Under the pieces are notes generated by a model. The model was given only the letters and a program-made list of their open reading frames with translations. It was not told the origin of the DNA and ran no database searches. From a virus, in IMG/VR virus record IMGVR_UViG_3300034198_004250, positions 1 to 27,086 of that record: a stretch of 27,086 bases of DNA. One strand, written 5' to 3'. Numbering within the stretch: position 1 is the stretch's first letter; each line of letters starts with the position of its first letter. Position numbers and translations under genes: made by a program. Below are positions 1 to 6,888 of the stretch, in pieces.

Positions 1-176
1 CTCTTGCCGGACTTCTCAAAGATCCAGCCTCGAGCCTTGTTCTTGCTCTTCTTGGAGTCCCCGCAGATGGGACACCTGAAGTTGTAACTAGTTCCTGACT
101 TCTTCTTGAAGCCGGTCAGCCTAGGCGACACTAGGCCGATGTACTTGCTTTCCAGCCAGTCCATGATAGACACCAT
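1..176 (-). CDS. DNA primase, T4 gp61-like (N-terminal part, cut by window edge)
   Basis: The reading frame starts at ATG 176 and runs off the left edge, so only about 58 residues are visible. They contain the zinc-finger segment CPICGDSKKSKNKARGW, which matches the N-terminal zinc-binding domain of T4 gp61-type primases (CPxCGDS). These primases make pentaribonucleotide primers for lagging-strand synthesis and work with the gp41 helicase, which is also in this window. No good ribosome binding site precedes ATG 176 or the alternative ATG at 164. A promoter lies directly upstream, and a palindrome covers its expected start site, so this gene may be expressed independently of its upstream neighbour. 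The family call is firm; the exact start is not. Confidence 0.85.
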   Translation of the reverse strand, partial: MVSIMDWLESKYIGLVSPRLTGFKKKSGTSYNFRCPICGDSKKSKNKARGWIFEKSGK

Positions 177-181
177 TGATG

Positions 182-199
182 AATAGGTAATAACCTATT
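182..199. promoter_or_regulatory. Palindrome over the primase transcription start (possible operator)
   Basis: The arms AATAGGT and ACCTATT are separated by 4 bases. The palindrome overlaps the last three bases of the -10 element and covers the expected transcription start of the primase promoter. The position suits a repressor site or a 5'-end hairpin, but no function is shown. Confidence 0.4.
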
Positions 200-225
200 A
201 TACCAACGATGACACGGGTTGTATA
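197..225 (-). promoter_or_regulatory. Early-type promoter for primase (TATACA-N17-TATAAT)
   Basis: On the minus strand, TATACA lies 17 bp from TATAAT. It is preceded by GAAATAACAG, the same A-rich upstream context seen at several other sites here. It lies between the stop of the 229-624 gene and the primase start. Confidence 0.75.
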
Positions 226-228
226 CTG

Positions 229-624
229 TTATTTCAACACGTGAAAGATATTAACGCCTACAGTAACCATGGAAACTATGACGCTTAGACCGATGCTGGC
301 GCCGATGCCGGTCCAGATGAATCGCGAAAGATTCGTGATCTTTTCGTTTAGCTTGCTGTGCTGATCAAAAGTCTTCTCGGCGTTCTTTTTGATTTCTTCC
401 ATAATTCCAGTAGTCTTCTGGTCGATCTCTTTATACAAGTCGCCAGTGACGTCTCTGATTTCCAGACGACGTTTTTCTACGTCGTTGGCCAGAGCTTCGT
501 GCGTCTTCTCGTGCTGAGTCAGTCTTTGTTCATGAAGAGCCAGCATCTTGCTGATGTCTCCGTGAATGTCGATTAGCTTCTCTATAGCCCGACGTATATC
601 TGACGTTCTGCTAGAGACGGCCAT
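229..624 (-). CDS. Coiled-coil protein with C-terminal membrane anchor
   Basis: This 131-residue protein has a long charged helical region (about residues 5-95, rich in E, K and Q with heptad-like hydrophobics). One transmembrane segment follows at about residues 103-127 (FIWTGIGASIGLSVIVSMVT...), and then a very short tail. The layout is a tail-anchored protein with a cytoplasmic coiled coil. I do not recognise the family. The start ATG 624 overlaps the stop of the preceding 90-residue gene, so translation is probably coupled. The single anchor and the lack of lysis-gene neighbours argue against a holin. It sits just upstream of primase. Confidence 0.7.
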   Translation of the reverse strand: MAVSSRTSDIRRAIEKLIDIHGDISKMLALHEQRLTQHEKTHEALANDVEKRRLEIRDVTGDLYKEIDQKTTGIMEEIKKNAEKTFDQHSKLNEKITNLSRFIWTGIGASIGLSVIVSMVTVGVNIFHVLK

Positions 625-896
625 TAGACAGGCTTTCTCTTGAACATGGAGAACTTCATGAGCTTGTTCTTGCCGAGCTTCAGGAGCGGGTCATAAGTCT
701 GGATCGGACCCTGCGTAGTAGAAGACGCGCCCATGGCGTTGACTGGAGTGGCAGACTCTGTCTCGTTTACCACTCTTCTGTCACGCTTACGGTCATAAGC
801 CTTCTTGCTCTTCACGACACGCTTAGCGAAGCGATTGTCTTTGAATAGCTCAAGAGCTCTACGGGCAGTTCTGTCTTGCTTCTTCTTTTTCGACAT
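624..896 (-). CDS. Small basic protein of unknown function
   Basis: This 90-residue protein has a strongly basic N-terminal half (MSKKKKQDRTARRALELF, then repeated KK, RK and KR). The middle is low-complexity and rich in S, T and P, and the basic C-terminus ends KFSMFKRKPV. It overlaps both neighbours by a base or so, so it is part of a coupled run with the 129-residue and 131-residue genes. The composition suits nucleic-acid or capsid-core binding, but I recognise no domain and assign no function. Confidence 0.7.
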   Translation of the reverse strand: MSKKKKQDRTARRALELFKDNRFAKRVVKSKKAYDRKRDRRVVNETESATPVNAMGASSTTQGPIQTYDPLLKLGKNKLMKFSMFKRKPV

Positions 897-1285
897 CAGA
901 TCTTCCTCAGCTTATCTACTATCTTCGTATCCATGGTGATCATATCTAAGTCCACCACAGATTGCTCTCTTATATTATACAACTTGTCCGGAAGGACATT
1001 CAACAGCACCAAGAACGGCATGATGTAGTTAAAATAATCGCCGAGTTTAAGGTACAGGATCCTGCACACATGCTCGGCGCCAAACATATTGTTCAATACT
1101 ATGATATGATTTAAGATCAAGCGTTCCTTGAGCTCGCCAGTCTCGGCGTACCTAGTCAGTAGCTTCTTGATATACTTCAATCTTTTCAGGTCTTCCAGGA
1201 ACTCGTCGGTGGAGCAACAATGAGAATTATCGTAGTGCTTTGCCGCGTAGATCAGGAAGTTATCATCATTTAAAGTTTCATTCAT
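896..1285 (-). CDS. Conserved T4-like phage protein (DUF7207-like)
   Basis: This 129-residue protein has the recognisable blocks FLIYAAKHYDN, FLEDLKRLKYIKKLL and ELKERLILNHIIVLNNMFG. From memory these match a small family widespread in cyanophage-type T4-like viruses (DUF7207). The fold looks all-helical, with a hydrophobic centre but no clear transmembrane segment. In related phages the family occurs close to structural genes and its role is unknown. The start overlaps or abuts the end of the upstream 82-residue structural gene, and the stop overlaps the next ATG. Confidence 0.75.
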   Translation of the reverse strand: MNETLNDDNFLIYAAKHYDNSHCCSTDEFLEDLKRLKYIKKLLTRYAETGELKERLILNHIIVLNNMFGAEHVCRILYLKLGDYFNYIMPFLVLLNVLPDKLYNIREQSVVDLDMITMDTKIVDKLRKI

Positions 1286-1286
1286 A

Positions 1287-1535
1287 TCATGTTAAGCGAA
1301 TCTTTACGTTACCCGATGCGTCGTAATATAGACCTTTTAGGGCCACTCCGGCCGTATTGGCGGCCGCGTCATTTGTATACGGACCCGAAATCAGATTCGT
1401 AGTAAAATTCTTTACCGTGATAGTGCGTGTCGAGGGAGCAGACGAGTTCGCCTGATACAGGAACACTAAACGGTCCGAGCCGGCTATGGTGTTAGCCGTA
1501 GCCAGCTCGGATGTCTTTTTTGCGGTATCGGTCAT
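1287..1535 (-). CDS. Small virion-associated protein
   Basis: This 82-residue protein is rich in A, T, N and S and has no Cys. The C-terminal part reads AANTAGVALKGLYYDASGN, a motif I recognise from many small marine-phage structural proteins. The composition suits a capsid- or tail-associated beta-structured protein. It directly follows the 249-residue structural protein and lies in the same late operon. The ribosome binding site is weak (a TAGG core). The virion assignment is inferred from composition and neighbours. Confidence 0.65.
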   Translation of the reverse strand: MTDTAKKTSELATANTIAGSDRLVFLYQANSSAPSTRTITVKNFTTNLISGPYTNDAAANTAGVALKGLYYDASGNVKIRLT

Positions 1536-1553
1536 TACCAGCTACCTAGGATA

Positions 1554-2303
1554 TTATCTGCCCGGATACTGAGTATTATCCGAAGAGGCGTCGGCCACCG
1601 TATCTGTAGCGCCATATACACCGGTAGAAGATGTGCTATTCGTGCCGAGAGAGCCCATAGCTACCAGAGTCTCTGAGTGTACACGGCCGGCGCGGCCACC
1701 AGCTGTAACCGTGAAGATGGTTACTGTGCTGTTACCGGCCGCGGTTCCACCCGTAGAATTGGTGATGACCAGGTTTGACGTAGGAATCGATGTCACTAGG
1801 AATCCTGCGCCAGCATTCGCGATGACTAGGACCAGGTTGCCACCGGTTGCATTTGTCGTCATGGAGATGGTAGCGTTACCGCCGGCCTGAGTCGATCTGA
1901 CAACCAGCAAGTCGTTGTTGTTATACGCCGATGCTCCAGTGACGTTGGCTGATACCGAGACGATCGGGCCTGTACCGGCTTTACGATACGTCCAACCGGC
2001 ATGTGCGGCGTGTTCCGGAGAATTATTCAGAGTGTTGTTCGCCATTTCCTGGGCGCTTACGCCAAATACGCCGGTTGCCATGTTATTAATGAAGGCGCCC
2101 GGTGTGACGTTGCTGAACATCGTTGCGTCTACGCTGGCGCGAGATCCAGCAGACGTGTTACCATAGTGCGCGTTGGCCACCATGCTGATTGACAGGCCAG
2201 AGCCCTTGACCAGCGCATAGGTACCGATCGGCGCGCCGTTCGACGTCTCTTTAGTTGTCGTGCTGTTGGCGGTAACAGCCTGATCGTTTCTACCCCATTG
2301 CAT
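1554..2303 (-). CDS. Virion structural protein
   Basis: This 249-residue protein starts MQWGRNDQAVTANSTTTKE and continues through NGAPIGTYALVKG and HAAHAGWTYRKAGTGP. These blocks match a structural protein common in cyanophage- and pelagiphage-type T4-like viruses. It is rich in G, A, T, N and S, poor in charge and lacks Cys, which is typical of beta-rich decoration or tail proteins. Its ATG overlaps the end of an upstream homing-endonuclease remnant, so the upstream junction was altered by insertion and decay of that element. Whether it sits on head or tail cannot be told from sequence. Confidence 0.75.
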   Translation of the reverse strand: MQWGRNDQAVTANSTTTKETSNGAPIGTYALVKGSGLSISMVANAHYGNTSAGSRASVDATMFSNVTPGAFINNMATGVFGVSAQEMANNTLNNSPEHAAHAGWTYRKAGTGPIVSVSANVTGASAYNNNDLLVVRSTQAGGNATISMTTNATGGNLVLVIANAGAGFLVTSIPTSNLVITNSTGGTAAGNSTVTIFTVTAGGRAGRVHSETLVAMGSLGTNSTSSTGVYGATDTVADASSDNTQYPGR

Positions 2304-2495
2304 GCTCTTTATTCCTTCTTTTTAGTCGTCCTAAGACATATCCGTTTGGTTGATTATTCTCAACACAATAAATTTCTTTGTTATTTATAGGATCATTGTA
2401 CCAACGCTTTCCAGCGGCCGCTCCAACGACTCCATATCTCGGATGATTTTTTCCAGTTATTCCATACATGTGATTATATGATGTTTATGTGTCAT
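2290..2495 (-). pseudogene. Degraded HNH-type homing endonuclease remnant
   Basis: An ATG at 2495 opens a 12-codon peptide MTHKHHIITCME. This resembles the THKHHIIPKH start typical of phage HNH homing endonucleases. In another frame, from ATG 2469 to the stop at 2290, lies a 59-residue peptide. It contains GKNHPRYGVVG, GKRWYN and GYVLGRLKRRNK, resembling the C-terminal modular DNA-binding part of such enzymes. The catalytic middle is missing and the frames differ, so I read it as an internally deleted, frameshifted remnant. The 59-residue part could still be translated. Base composition is more AT-rich than the flanking genes. Confidence 0.6.
2392..2399 (-). promoter_or_regulatory. Late-type promoter TATAAATA inside the HNH remnant
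   Basis: A perfect T4 late consensus on the minus strand, about 90 bases before the structural gene starting at 2303. It may drive the 2303-to-primase late genes, or be a leftover of the homing endonuclease gene. Confidence 0.45.
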
Positions 2496-2507
2496 TTGTT
2501 TATATTC

Positions 2508-2672
2508 TCAGTCGCTTACTGTATAGTCGGTATGGTCGTGACTGGGACTGACCCCCGAATAGTCCTGATTAGCACCTCGCAGCGGGGACGAGGTAGAAGT
2601 CGGGGCGCTAGGCTCCGACTTCTTTTTCTTGTCTTGTTTCTTAGCTTCGACGAAGCTTAAGAATTTCCTCAT
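2508..2672 (-). CDS. Short protein with capsid-targeting-like N-terminus
   Basis: This 54-residue protein begins MRKFLSFVEAKKQDKKKK. The opening resembles the MKxFxxFLxEA leader shared by several genes of this operon and T4 internal proteins, although the cleavage-like triplet is F-V-E/A rather than L-x-E. The remainder is low-complexity (S, P, T, then D, Y, S) and has no recognisable domain. The ATG overlaps the TGA of the large mosaic protein (ATGA), so translation is coupled. The stop lies just before the homing-endonuclease remnant. It could be an internal head peptide or a C-terminally truncated internal protein. Confidence 0.65.
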   Translation of the reverse strand: MRKFLSFVEAKKQDKKKKSEPSAPTSTSSPLRGANQDYSGVSPSHDHTDYTVSD

Positions 2673-4246
2673 TGCTCTCCCAGAGCTTTCTTGAACGAGG
2701 CGTGTGAAGCCTGCAGCTTCTGCGTGAACTCATCCTTTTCTGGAGCTTTCTTGAACGAGCCGTGCATGTCCAGCGCCTTCTGAACGTGCGCAGAAGATAC
2801 CTTGACCTTCGAGCCGTCATGGAAGTGAATCGGACGGTTGGCCGCGCCCAGCGACTTAGCCTTGCGCAGCTGCATCACGATATGCTCCGGACCGTCATGC
2901 TGATCCTCGTCGTCGCCCTTGGCTTCGTTTAGCTTAGCGAGAATGCGAGCTGTCTCGTCGTCGGAGAGAGTGACTTCTTCTTTCATACGTCTCTTGATCT
3001 CATTCTTTTTCTTATCAAGATCTTGCTTATGAATCATACCAGACTGAGTCTTACGCATCTTATCTGCTGTAAGATTTGATGCTAACTTATCTTTTCCTGG
3101 TCTTGGTGTCCCACGACCCCAATATTCCGCAAATGCAGCATTATCAGCATGCGCTGCAGCCTTATCACCGAACTTTCTCTTGATATGGCCTCTTAAACGA
3201 TCATGTTGATCAGACATCTTATCTGTCATTTGATCACCGACGCTAGCAGCATAAGCATATGCCTTAATAGCTTTTCCTTTTGAAATTTCGTCGATCTGCT
3301 CGGCTTCTTCCTTGGCATGCGACTTGATCTTGTCGACAAACCAGCCATTCTTATGATCCGGGAACTGCTGCTTAGCAACTTCGATGGCGTGCTTATCGTT
3401 CTTGGCTGTTACGCCGACACCACGAGCTGAACGAGCGCCTACCTTAGTTCCCTTCTGGAACCAAACGGTATGAGTCATGCCTTCTTCGATATGCTCGAGT
3501 TCTTCCTTACGGAGCATCTTGAAGTCCTGAGCGTCGAGCTTGCCGTTGTGGTTCTTGTCGAGCTTCTTTTGGCCGCCCTTCAGCTCCTCGTTGGCAGTCT
3601 TCATCTTCGGAGAGATGTCGACCTTAGTCTTCTTGCCGTCCTTGCCGACCATCTTGTCCTGATCGTCGTCTCCTTCGTCCTCGTCGTCGGAGTCGTCGTC
3701 CTTCTTCGCCTTCGTGTCCTTGTCGTCGGCGTCATCGTCTTCCTTAGACGGCTTCTTCTTGTCCTCGTCGTCCTTCTTGGCGAACGGATTCTTGCCCTCG
3801 AGCACGCCGCGAACCGCTGCTACTAGGTCGTCCGACAGGTTATGGTACTTCTGAAGCGTCATCGATTTCTCCTGATTTTCGTCGATTATTTTGTTCTTGA
3901 TTTCTGCTTGCTTAACCAGTTTAGCACGGACGTCCATAGGATCTTTGGCCGTGTCAGGACGACCGACATTGACGACTTTACGTCTGAGATCGGTATTCCT
4001 ATTCGGGTTGGTCTGTTCAGATACTCGCTTTTCCAGGTCGCTCTGCATAGCTTTTCTTTCCTTCTCTCTGCGAGATATCTCTTTTGTCTTTGCCTGTTCC
4101 TGATCGCGCTTGTCATTGATAGCCTTCGTCTCTAGGTCCTGCTTACGAGCTGTACCTAGGGCAATACCAGAGCTGGCTTTCTTTGTCATACGAGACTTGA
4201 AAGCCGAGCTAGATCCGACAAACTTACCCTGCGTTATAGTTCCCAT
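2669..4246 (-). CDS. Mosaic Asp/Lys-rich protein with EF-hand; candidate head-core polyprotein
   Basis: This 525-residue, very charged protein has four sections. Residues 1-150 are a basic helical region. Residues ~155-205 are an extreme D/K/E tract. Around residue 230 is one canonical EF-hand loop, DKNHNGKLDAQDF, which suggests Ca2+ binding. Modules then follow, divided by IEE/G, IDE/I and LNE/A, sites resembling the T4 gp21 prohead protease consensus (L/I-x-E then a small residue). The DNA for the module from about 2990 to 3290 is clearly more AT-rich than its surroundings, suggesting recent insertion. Neighbours are Dps-like and small internal-protein-like genes. I infer a scaffold/core or internal head protein; no enzyme domain is visible. 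Confidence 0.7.
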   Translation of the reverse strand: MGTITQGKFVGSSSAFKSRMTKKASSGIALGTARKQDLETKAINDKRDQEQAKTKEISRREKERKAMQSDLEKRVSEQTNPNRNTDLRRKVVNVGRPDTAKDPMDVRAKLVKQAEIKNKIIDENQEKSMTLQKYHNLSDDLVAAVRGVLEGKNPFAKKDDEDKKKPSKEDDDADDKDTKAKKDDDSDDEDEGDDDQDKMVGKDGKKTKVDISPKMKTANEELKGGQKKLDKNHNGKLDAQDFKMLRKEELEHIEEGMTHTVWFQKGTKVGARSARGVGVTAKNDKHAIEVAKQQFPDHKNGWFVDKIKSHAKEEAEQIDEISKGKAIKAYAYAASVGDQMTDKMSDQHDRLRGHIKRKFGDKAAAHADNAAFAEYWGRGTPRPGKDKLASNLTADKMRKTQSGMIHKQDLDKKKNEIKRRMKEEVTLSDDETARILAKLNEAKGDDEDQHDGPEHIVMQLRKAKSLGAANRPIHFHDGSKVKVSSAHVQKALDMHGSFKKAPEKDEFTQKLQASHASFKKALGEQ

Positions 4247-4683
4247 TACGACCTCGTATAAGCCCTAAGCATCCAGTCATTCTTATAGTGCTTATCGATA
4301 CGATCTTCAAAGAAGTTTACTAGGCCGAACGCCTTAGCGTCCTCTGCCATGGCTCGAGCCTTGACTAGCTCCTCGATGACCTTAGCGTTGTCGTCTCTGA
4401 GCTTGGCGAGCATGCTGAGCGGAGTGGGAATGTTGACTTCGTCTTCTACTACCGACAGCTCCTTGAAGCGGCTCAAAGAACCCGGAGCGTAAGAGCGAGT
4501 AGAGCGAATCTCTTCGGCGATAGCGTCTACTGATGCCCACCACTCGTTGTACAGCCCGTCCAGGAAGGAGTGGTACTGACCGAAGTCCGGGCCCTCTACG
4601 TTCCAGTGGTAGTTGTGTGCCTTGAGATACAGGGCAAATACTGAAGCCTGTACCACCTTCATCTGTGCGATCAGTTTTTCCAT
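4246..4683 (-). CDS. Dps-like ferritin (DNA-protecting, iron-oxidising)
   Basis: The start is set at ATG 4683, which has AGGAG six bases upstream, giving 145 residues. All Dps ferroxidase ligands are present at the family spacing: H26 (in YHWNVEG), H38, D53 and E57 (in VDAIAEEI). Dps proteins form 12-subunit shells that oxidise and store iron and shield DNA from oxidants. Some bind DNA through a lysine-rich tail, and no such N-terminal tail is seen here. The gene is in the late operon between the EF-hand mosaic protein (TAATG-type overlap) and a small protein with a capsid-targeting-like leader. It may therefore act late, during DNA packaging or inside the particle, rather than in stress response. 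Confidence 0.88.
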   Translation of the reverse strand: MEKLIAQMKVVQASVFALYLKAHNYHWNVEGPDFGQYHSFLDGLYNEWWASVDAIAEEIRSTRSYAPGSLSRFKELSVVEDEVNIPTPLSMLAKLRDDNAKVIEELVKARAMAEDAKAFGLVNFFEDRIDKHYKNDWMLRAYTRS

Positions 4684-4691
4684 GATATCTC

Positions 4692-4979
4692 CTAGCAATT
4701 CCAGGCGCGGCGAGACCAGTAGTTAGCGCTGGTCTTCTTGTTTAAGTTACCCTGACCCGACGAACGGGCGCAGTAAGATCTCTTTCGACCCGGCTGGTCC
4801 TTCTTGATGGTCATGTTCTTATCGCCGAAGTTGACCTTCTTGACGTTACCGGTCTTTGGATCCTTCACGAACACCTTAGACTTCTTGACGTCGCCCTTCA
4901 TTGGCTTGTTCAAGGGAACTTCTCTTCCCTTGTACTGCGCCTCGAGGATGACTCTCTTGATGGTGTCTAGTGTGCTCAT
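4692..4979 (-). CDS. Conserved small phage protein (DUF5872-like) with capsid-targeting-like leader
   Basis: This 95-residue protein carries KVFVKDPKTGNVKKVNFGD and a C-terminal SANYWSRRAWNC block. From memory these match a small family widespread in marine phages (DUF5872-like). It is basic and ends in Cys. The N-terminus MSTLDTIKRVILEAQ fits an amphipathic leader with an I-L-E/A site resembling gp21 cleavage sites. A perfect late promoter (4998-5005) lies about 18 bases upstream of the start, with GGA at a suitable distance. Function unknown; late expression and a head association are inferred. Confidence 0.75.
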   Translation of the reverse strand: MSTLDTIKRVILEAQYKGREVPLNKPMKGDVKKSKVFVKDPKTGNVKKVNFGDKNMTIKKDQPGRKRSYCARSSGQGNLNKKTSANYWSRRAWNC

Positions 4980-4997
4980 GTTAATTCCGTTTTGCAG

Positions 4998-5005
4998 TAT
5001 TTATA
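4998..5005 (-). promoter_or_regulatory. Late-type promoter TATAAATA
   Basis: A perfect late consensus on the minus strand in the short gap before the 4979 start codon. It would re-initiate late transcription for the DUF5872-like, Dps-like and mosaic-protein genes. Confidence 0.75.
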
Positions 5006-5008
5006 ACT

Positions 5009-5566
5009 TCACTGACCCGGCGTATCTTTCTTGTAGATACGAACCGCCGAGTCTGTGGCGTCAAAGCGCGAGTCTGGATCGTCTGAGTCTCTTGACTGCG
5101 GTTCTACCGTCTCTTTGGTCTTGAAATGCTTGGAGCTGTCATGAGCTGGCTTCAATACTCGCTTGATGAGCTTGACTCTCTTTGCGGCCGGATTCGTAGC
5201 CTCTTGCATTTCGACTGATTCCTTTTGTGTACGCTTTTCATAGGCTGTCTTTTTGCTATGAAGGGCGCCGTGCACTTCCTTGACTTTCTTGAATAGCTGG
5301 TTATTCTGCTGGTCGCTGTCTACTACGTTACCGGCGACGTATCTCTGAATGGCGTCTGGAAAGGCGGCCGGGTCTCCGGAGACGTATCCCATGCCACGAA
5401 CTTCGCCGCTCGTGGCAGTCATCTCCTCGTTAGCCTGCGAAGCTTTGAAGTCAGCTGCGGTTGGACGGCCCTTCTCTCCCGGTCTACGCATGCGCTCGCC
5501 AGAACCTTGCTTAATTCTCTTGCGCTTAGCGTGAATGTTGTCCCAGAGACCCCTCTTCTTACTCAT
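5009..5566 (-). CDS. Conserved T4-like phage structural-region protein
   Basis: This 185-residue, highly basic, hydrophilic protein begins MSKKRGLWDNIHAKRKRIK and continues SGERMRRPGEKGRPTAADF. I recognise this opening from a family found beside virion genes in many marine phages. The rest is disordered-looking and charge-rich, with VEMQEATNP near residue 123 as a weak protease-site-like motif. No catalytic motif is present. The ATG overlaps the stop of the 440-residue structural gene (TAATG), so the two are coupled. The exact virion role is not known to me. Confidence 0.7.
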   Translation of the reverse strand: MSKKRGLWDNIHAKRKRIKQGSGERMRRPGEKGRPTAADFKASQANEEMTATSGEVRGMGYVSGDPAAFPDAIQRYVAGNVVDSDQQNNQLFKKVKEVHGALHSKKTAYEKRTQKESVEMQEATNPAAKRVKLIKRVLKPAHDSSKHFKTKETVEPQSRDSDDPDSRFDATDSAVRIYKKDTPGQ

Positions 5567-6888
5567 TAGTACACTACCTCTTCGAAGATGATGCCGCCGG
5601 CCGCGTTTGACGTACTGGTACCAGCCGTGACGGCCAGAGTAAACGTTGTCGTAGTATTAGCCAGAGAGTTTCTCTCGAGCTGATACTTGAACAGGCTGTC
5701 TACCAGCTGAACAGAACCGGCTGCCTGAACTGTAGACGTGATGTATCCAGAAGTTACGGAGTTTCCGCCGGATACGGTAGCTGTCGTATTGGTATTATAC
5801 TGAACTATAGAATCTGTGGTCACGTTTGCCCACACCGCGCCGTTAATAGTCGCACCTACTAAGATCTTGTATCTATAGTGGGACGCGTTAACGGGAAGCA
5901 GGCTTATCTGCTTTGGCACTACGACGGCGTCTGGAAACGCTGGATTCAGCCTGATCGACATCACCGGATAATAAGTACCCGCTGACGTGAGAGCTATCTG
6001 GCTAGCCGATGTTGGCTCGAGGCCGACTTCTCTCGACTTACCGATGAGTTCGTAGCCACCCTCCGATATCACAGACGAGCAGATCTGTTTTAGCGTGCTG
6101 GAACCAGAAGTCACTCCAGTATTCTCGATCTCGTATCTTACCGGCAGAGTAGCAGTCTGGATATAGGCACCCTTAGCAGCAGTGTCTATATTGGCGTGGT
6201 TGAATACGTGGCAGATGATGAGTTGACCATTGATGACGAATCCCATTCTGACAGACCCGACACCGAGCCACTCCATGTCGACAAACAGGATCTGCGGGTC
6301 GTCTAAGTTCAGAGTTATGAGAGAAGCTCCAGTGCCGTCGAGCTTGTCTACGTTCCAGCTAGCCTGATCTACAGGAGTGTTTACTACAGCACCTGTAACG
6401 GATGATCTCTCTACAAAGCATACTCCAGAAGTAGTTAGGCTTGAGCGCTCTAGATAAAACCCGTTGTTAGCTGTGAAGTGGCCGACGCGCTGACGAAGGT
6501 TTGTCTTGGCGGGATTCATGACAAACGTGCTAAGTATCTGTAAAGACTTACCAGGCTGATAAGCGAATACTTTAGTCGATTCTCTATATACCGATGCGCC
6601 GGAAGTGGTGCTGACGGTTAGGTCCACAGAAGCAGTATTGGCTATAAATCCAAATGAGCCGCCTGTAGTATTTGCGGTAGCAAACTTACCGTTGTCGCCG
6701 TAGCGATAGCTCGACTCAAACAGTGTGAACGGAAGCGAGGCGCGCGATCTACCGAAAGCGTCGACTGCCGCTCCAGACGGGTTAGCCGGTCCAATCAGAT
6801 TACCAAACTGATCGGCGAGCATGACGACCTCGAAGATCGTCCTCTCTTGATTTAAATACTGATGCGTGTCTTTTCTAAACTGTGCCAT
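5566..6888 (-). CDS. Virion structural protein (adhesin/tail-type domain)
   Basis: This 440-residue protein is rich in S, T, A, V and G. The central block FVDMEWLGVGSVRMGFVING, followed by HVFNHANI and LPVRYEIENTG, is a domain I recognise from many phage structural and tail-associated proteins. The N-terminus includes AVDAFGRSRASLPFTLFES, another block common in such proteins. The C-terminal third is low-complexity and T/S-rich, which suits a beta-structured external region. It is coupled by a TAATG overlap on both sides. I cannot tell whether it is fibre, baseplate or head decoration. Confidence 0.75.
   Translation of the reverse strand: MAQFRKDTHQYLNQERTIFEVVMLADQFGNLIGPANPSGAAVDAFGRSRASLPFTLFESSYRYGDNGKFATANTTGGSFGFIANTASVDLTVSTTSGASVYRESTKVFAYQPGKSLQILSTFVMNPAKTNLRQRVGHFTANNGFYLERSSLTTSGVCFVERSSVTGAVVNTPVDQASWNVDKLDGTGASLITLNLDDPQILFVDMEWLGVGSVRMGFVINGQLIICHVFNHANIDTAAKGAYIQTATLPVRYEIENTGVTSGSSTLKQICSSVISEGGYELIGKSREVGLEPTSASQIALTSAGTYYPVMSIRLNPAFPDAVVVPKQISLLPVNASHYRYKILVGATINGAVWANVTTDSIVQYNTNTTATVSGGNSVTSGYITSTVQAAGSVQLVDSLFKYQLERNSLANTTTTFTLAVTAGTSTSNAAGGIIFEEVVY

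Noticed and set aside
960-1000. TATAAT-like sequence on the minus strand inside the 129-residue gene
   Set aside because: It has no TnTACA element at 17 bp and lies within a coding region.
1633-2192. Long plus-strand open frames opposite the 249-residue structural gene
   Set aside because: They lie antisense to a gene with clear protein-like sequence, have no ribosome binding sites and low-complexity, unlikely translations.
2478-2660. A 60-codon plus-strand frame opposite the 54-residue gene
   Set aside because: The minus-strand frame starts with an ATGA overlap to the upstream gene and shares the operon's leader motif; the plus frame has no such support.
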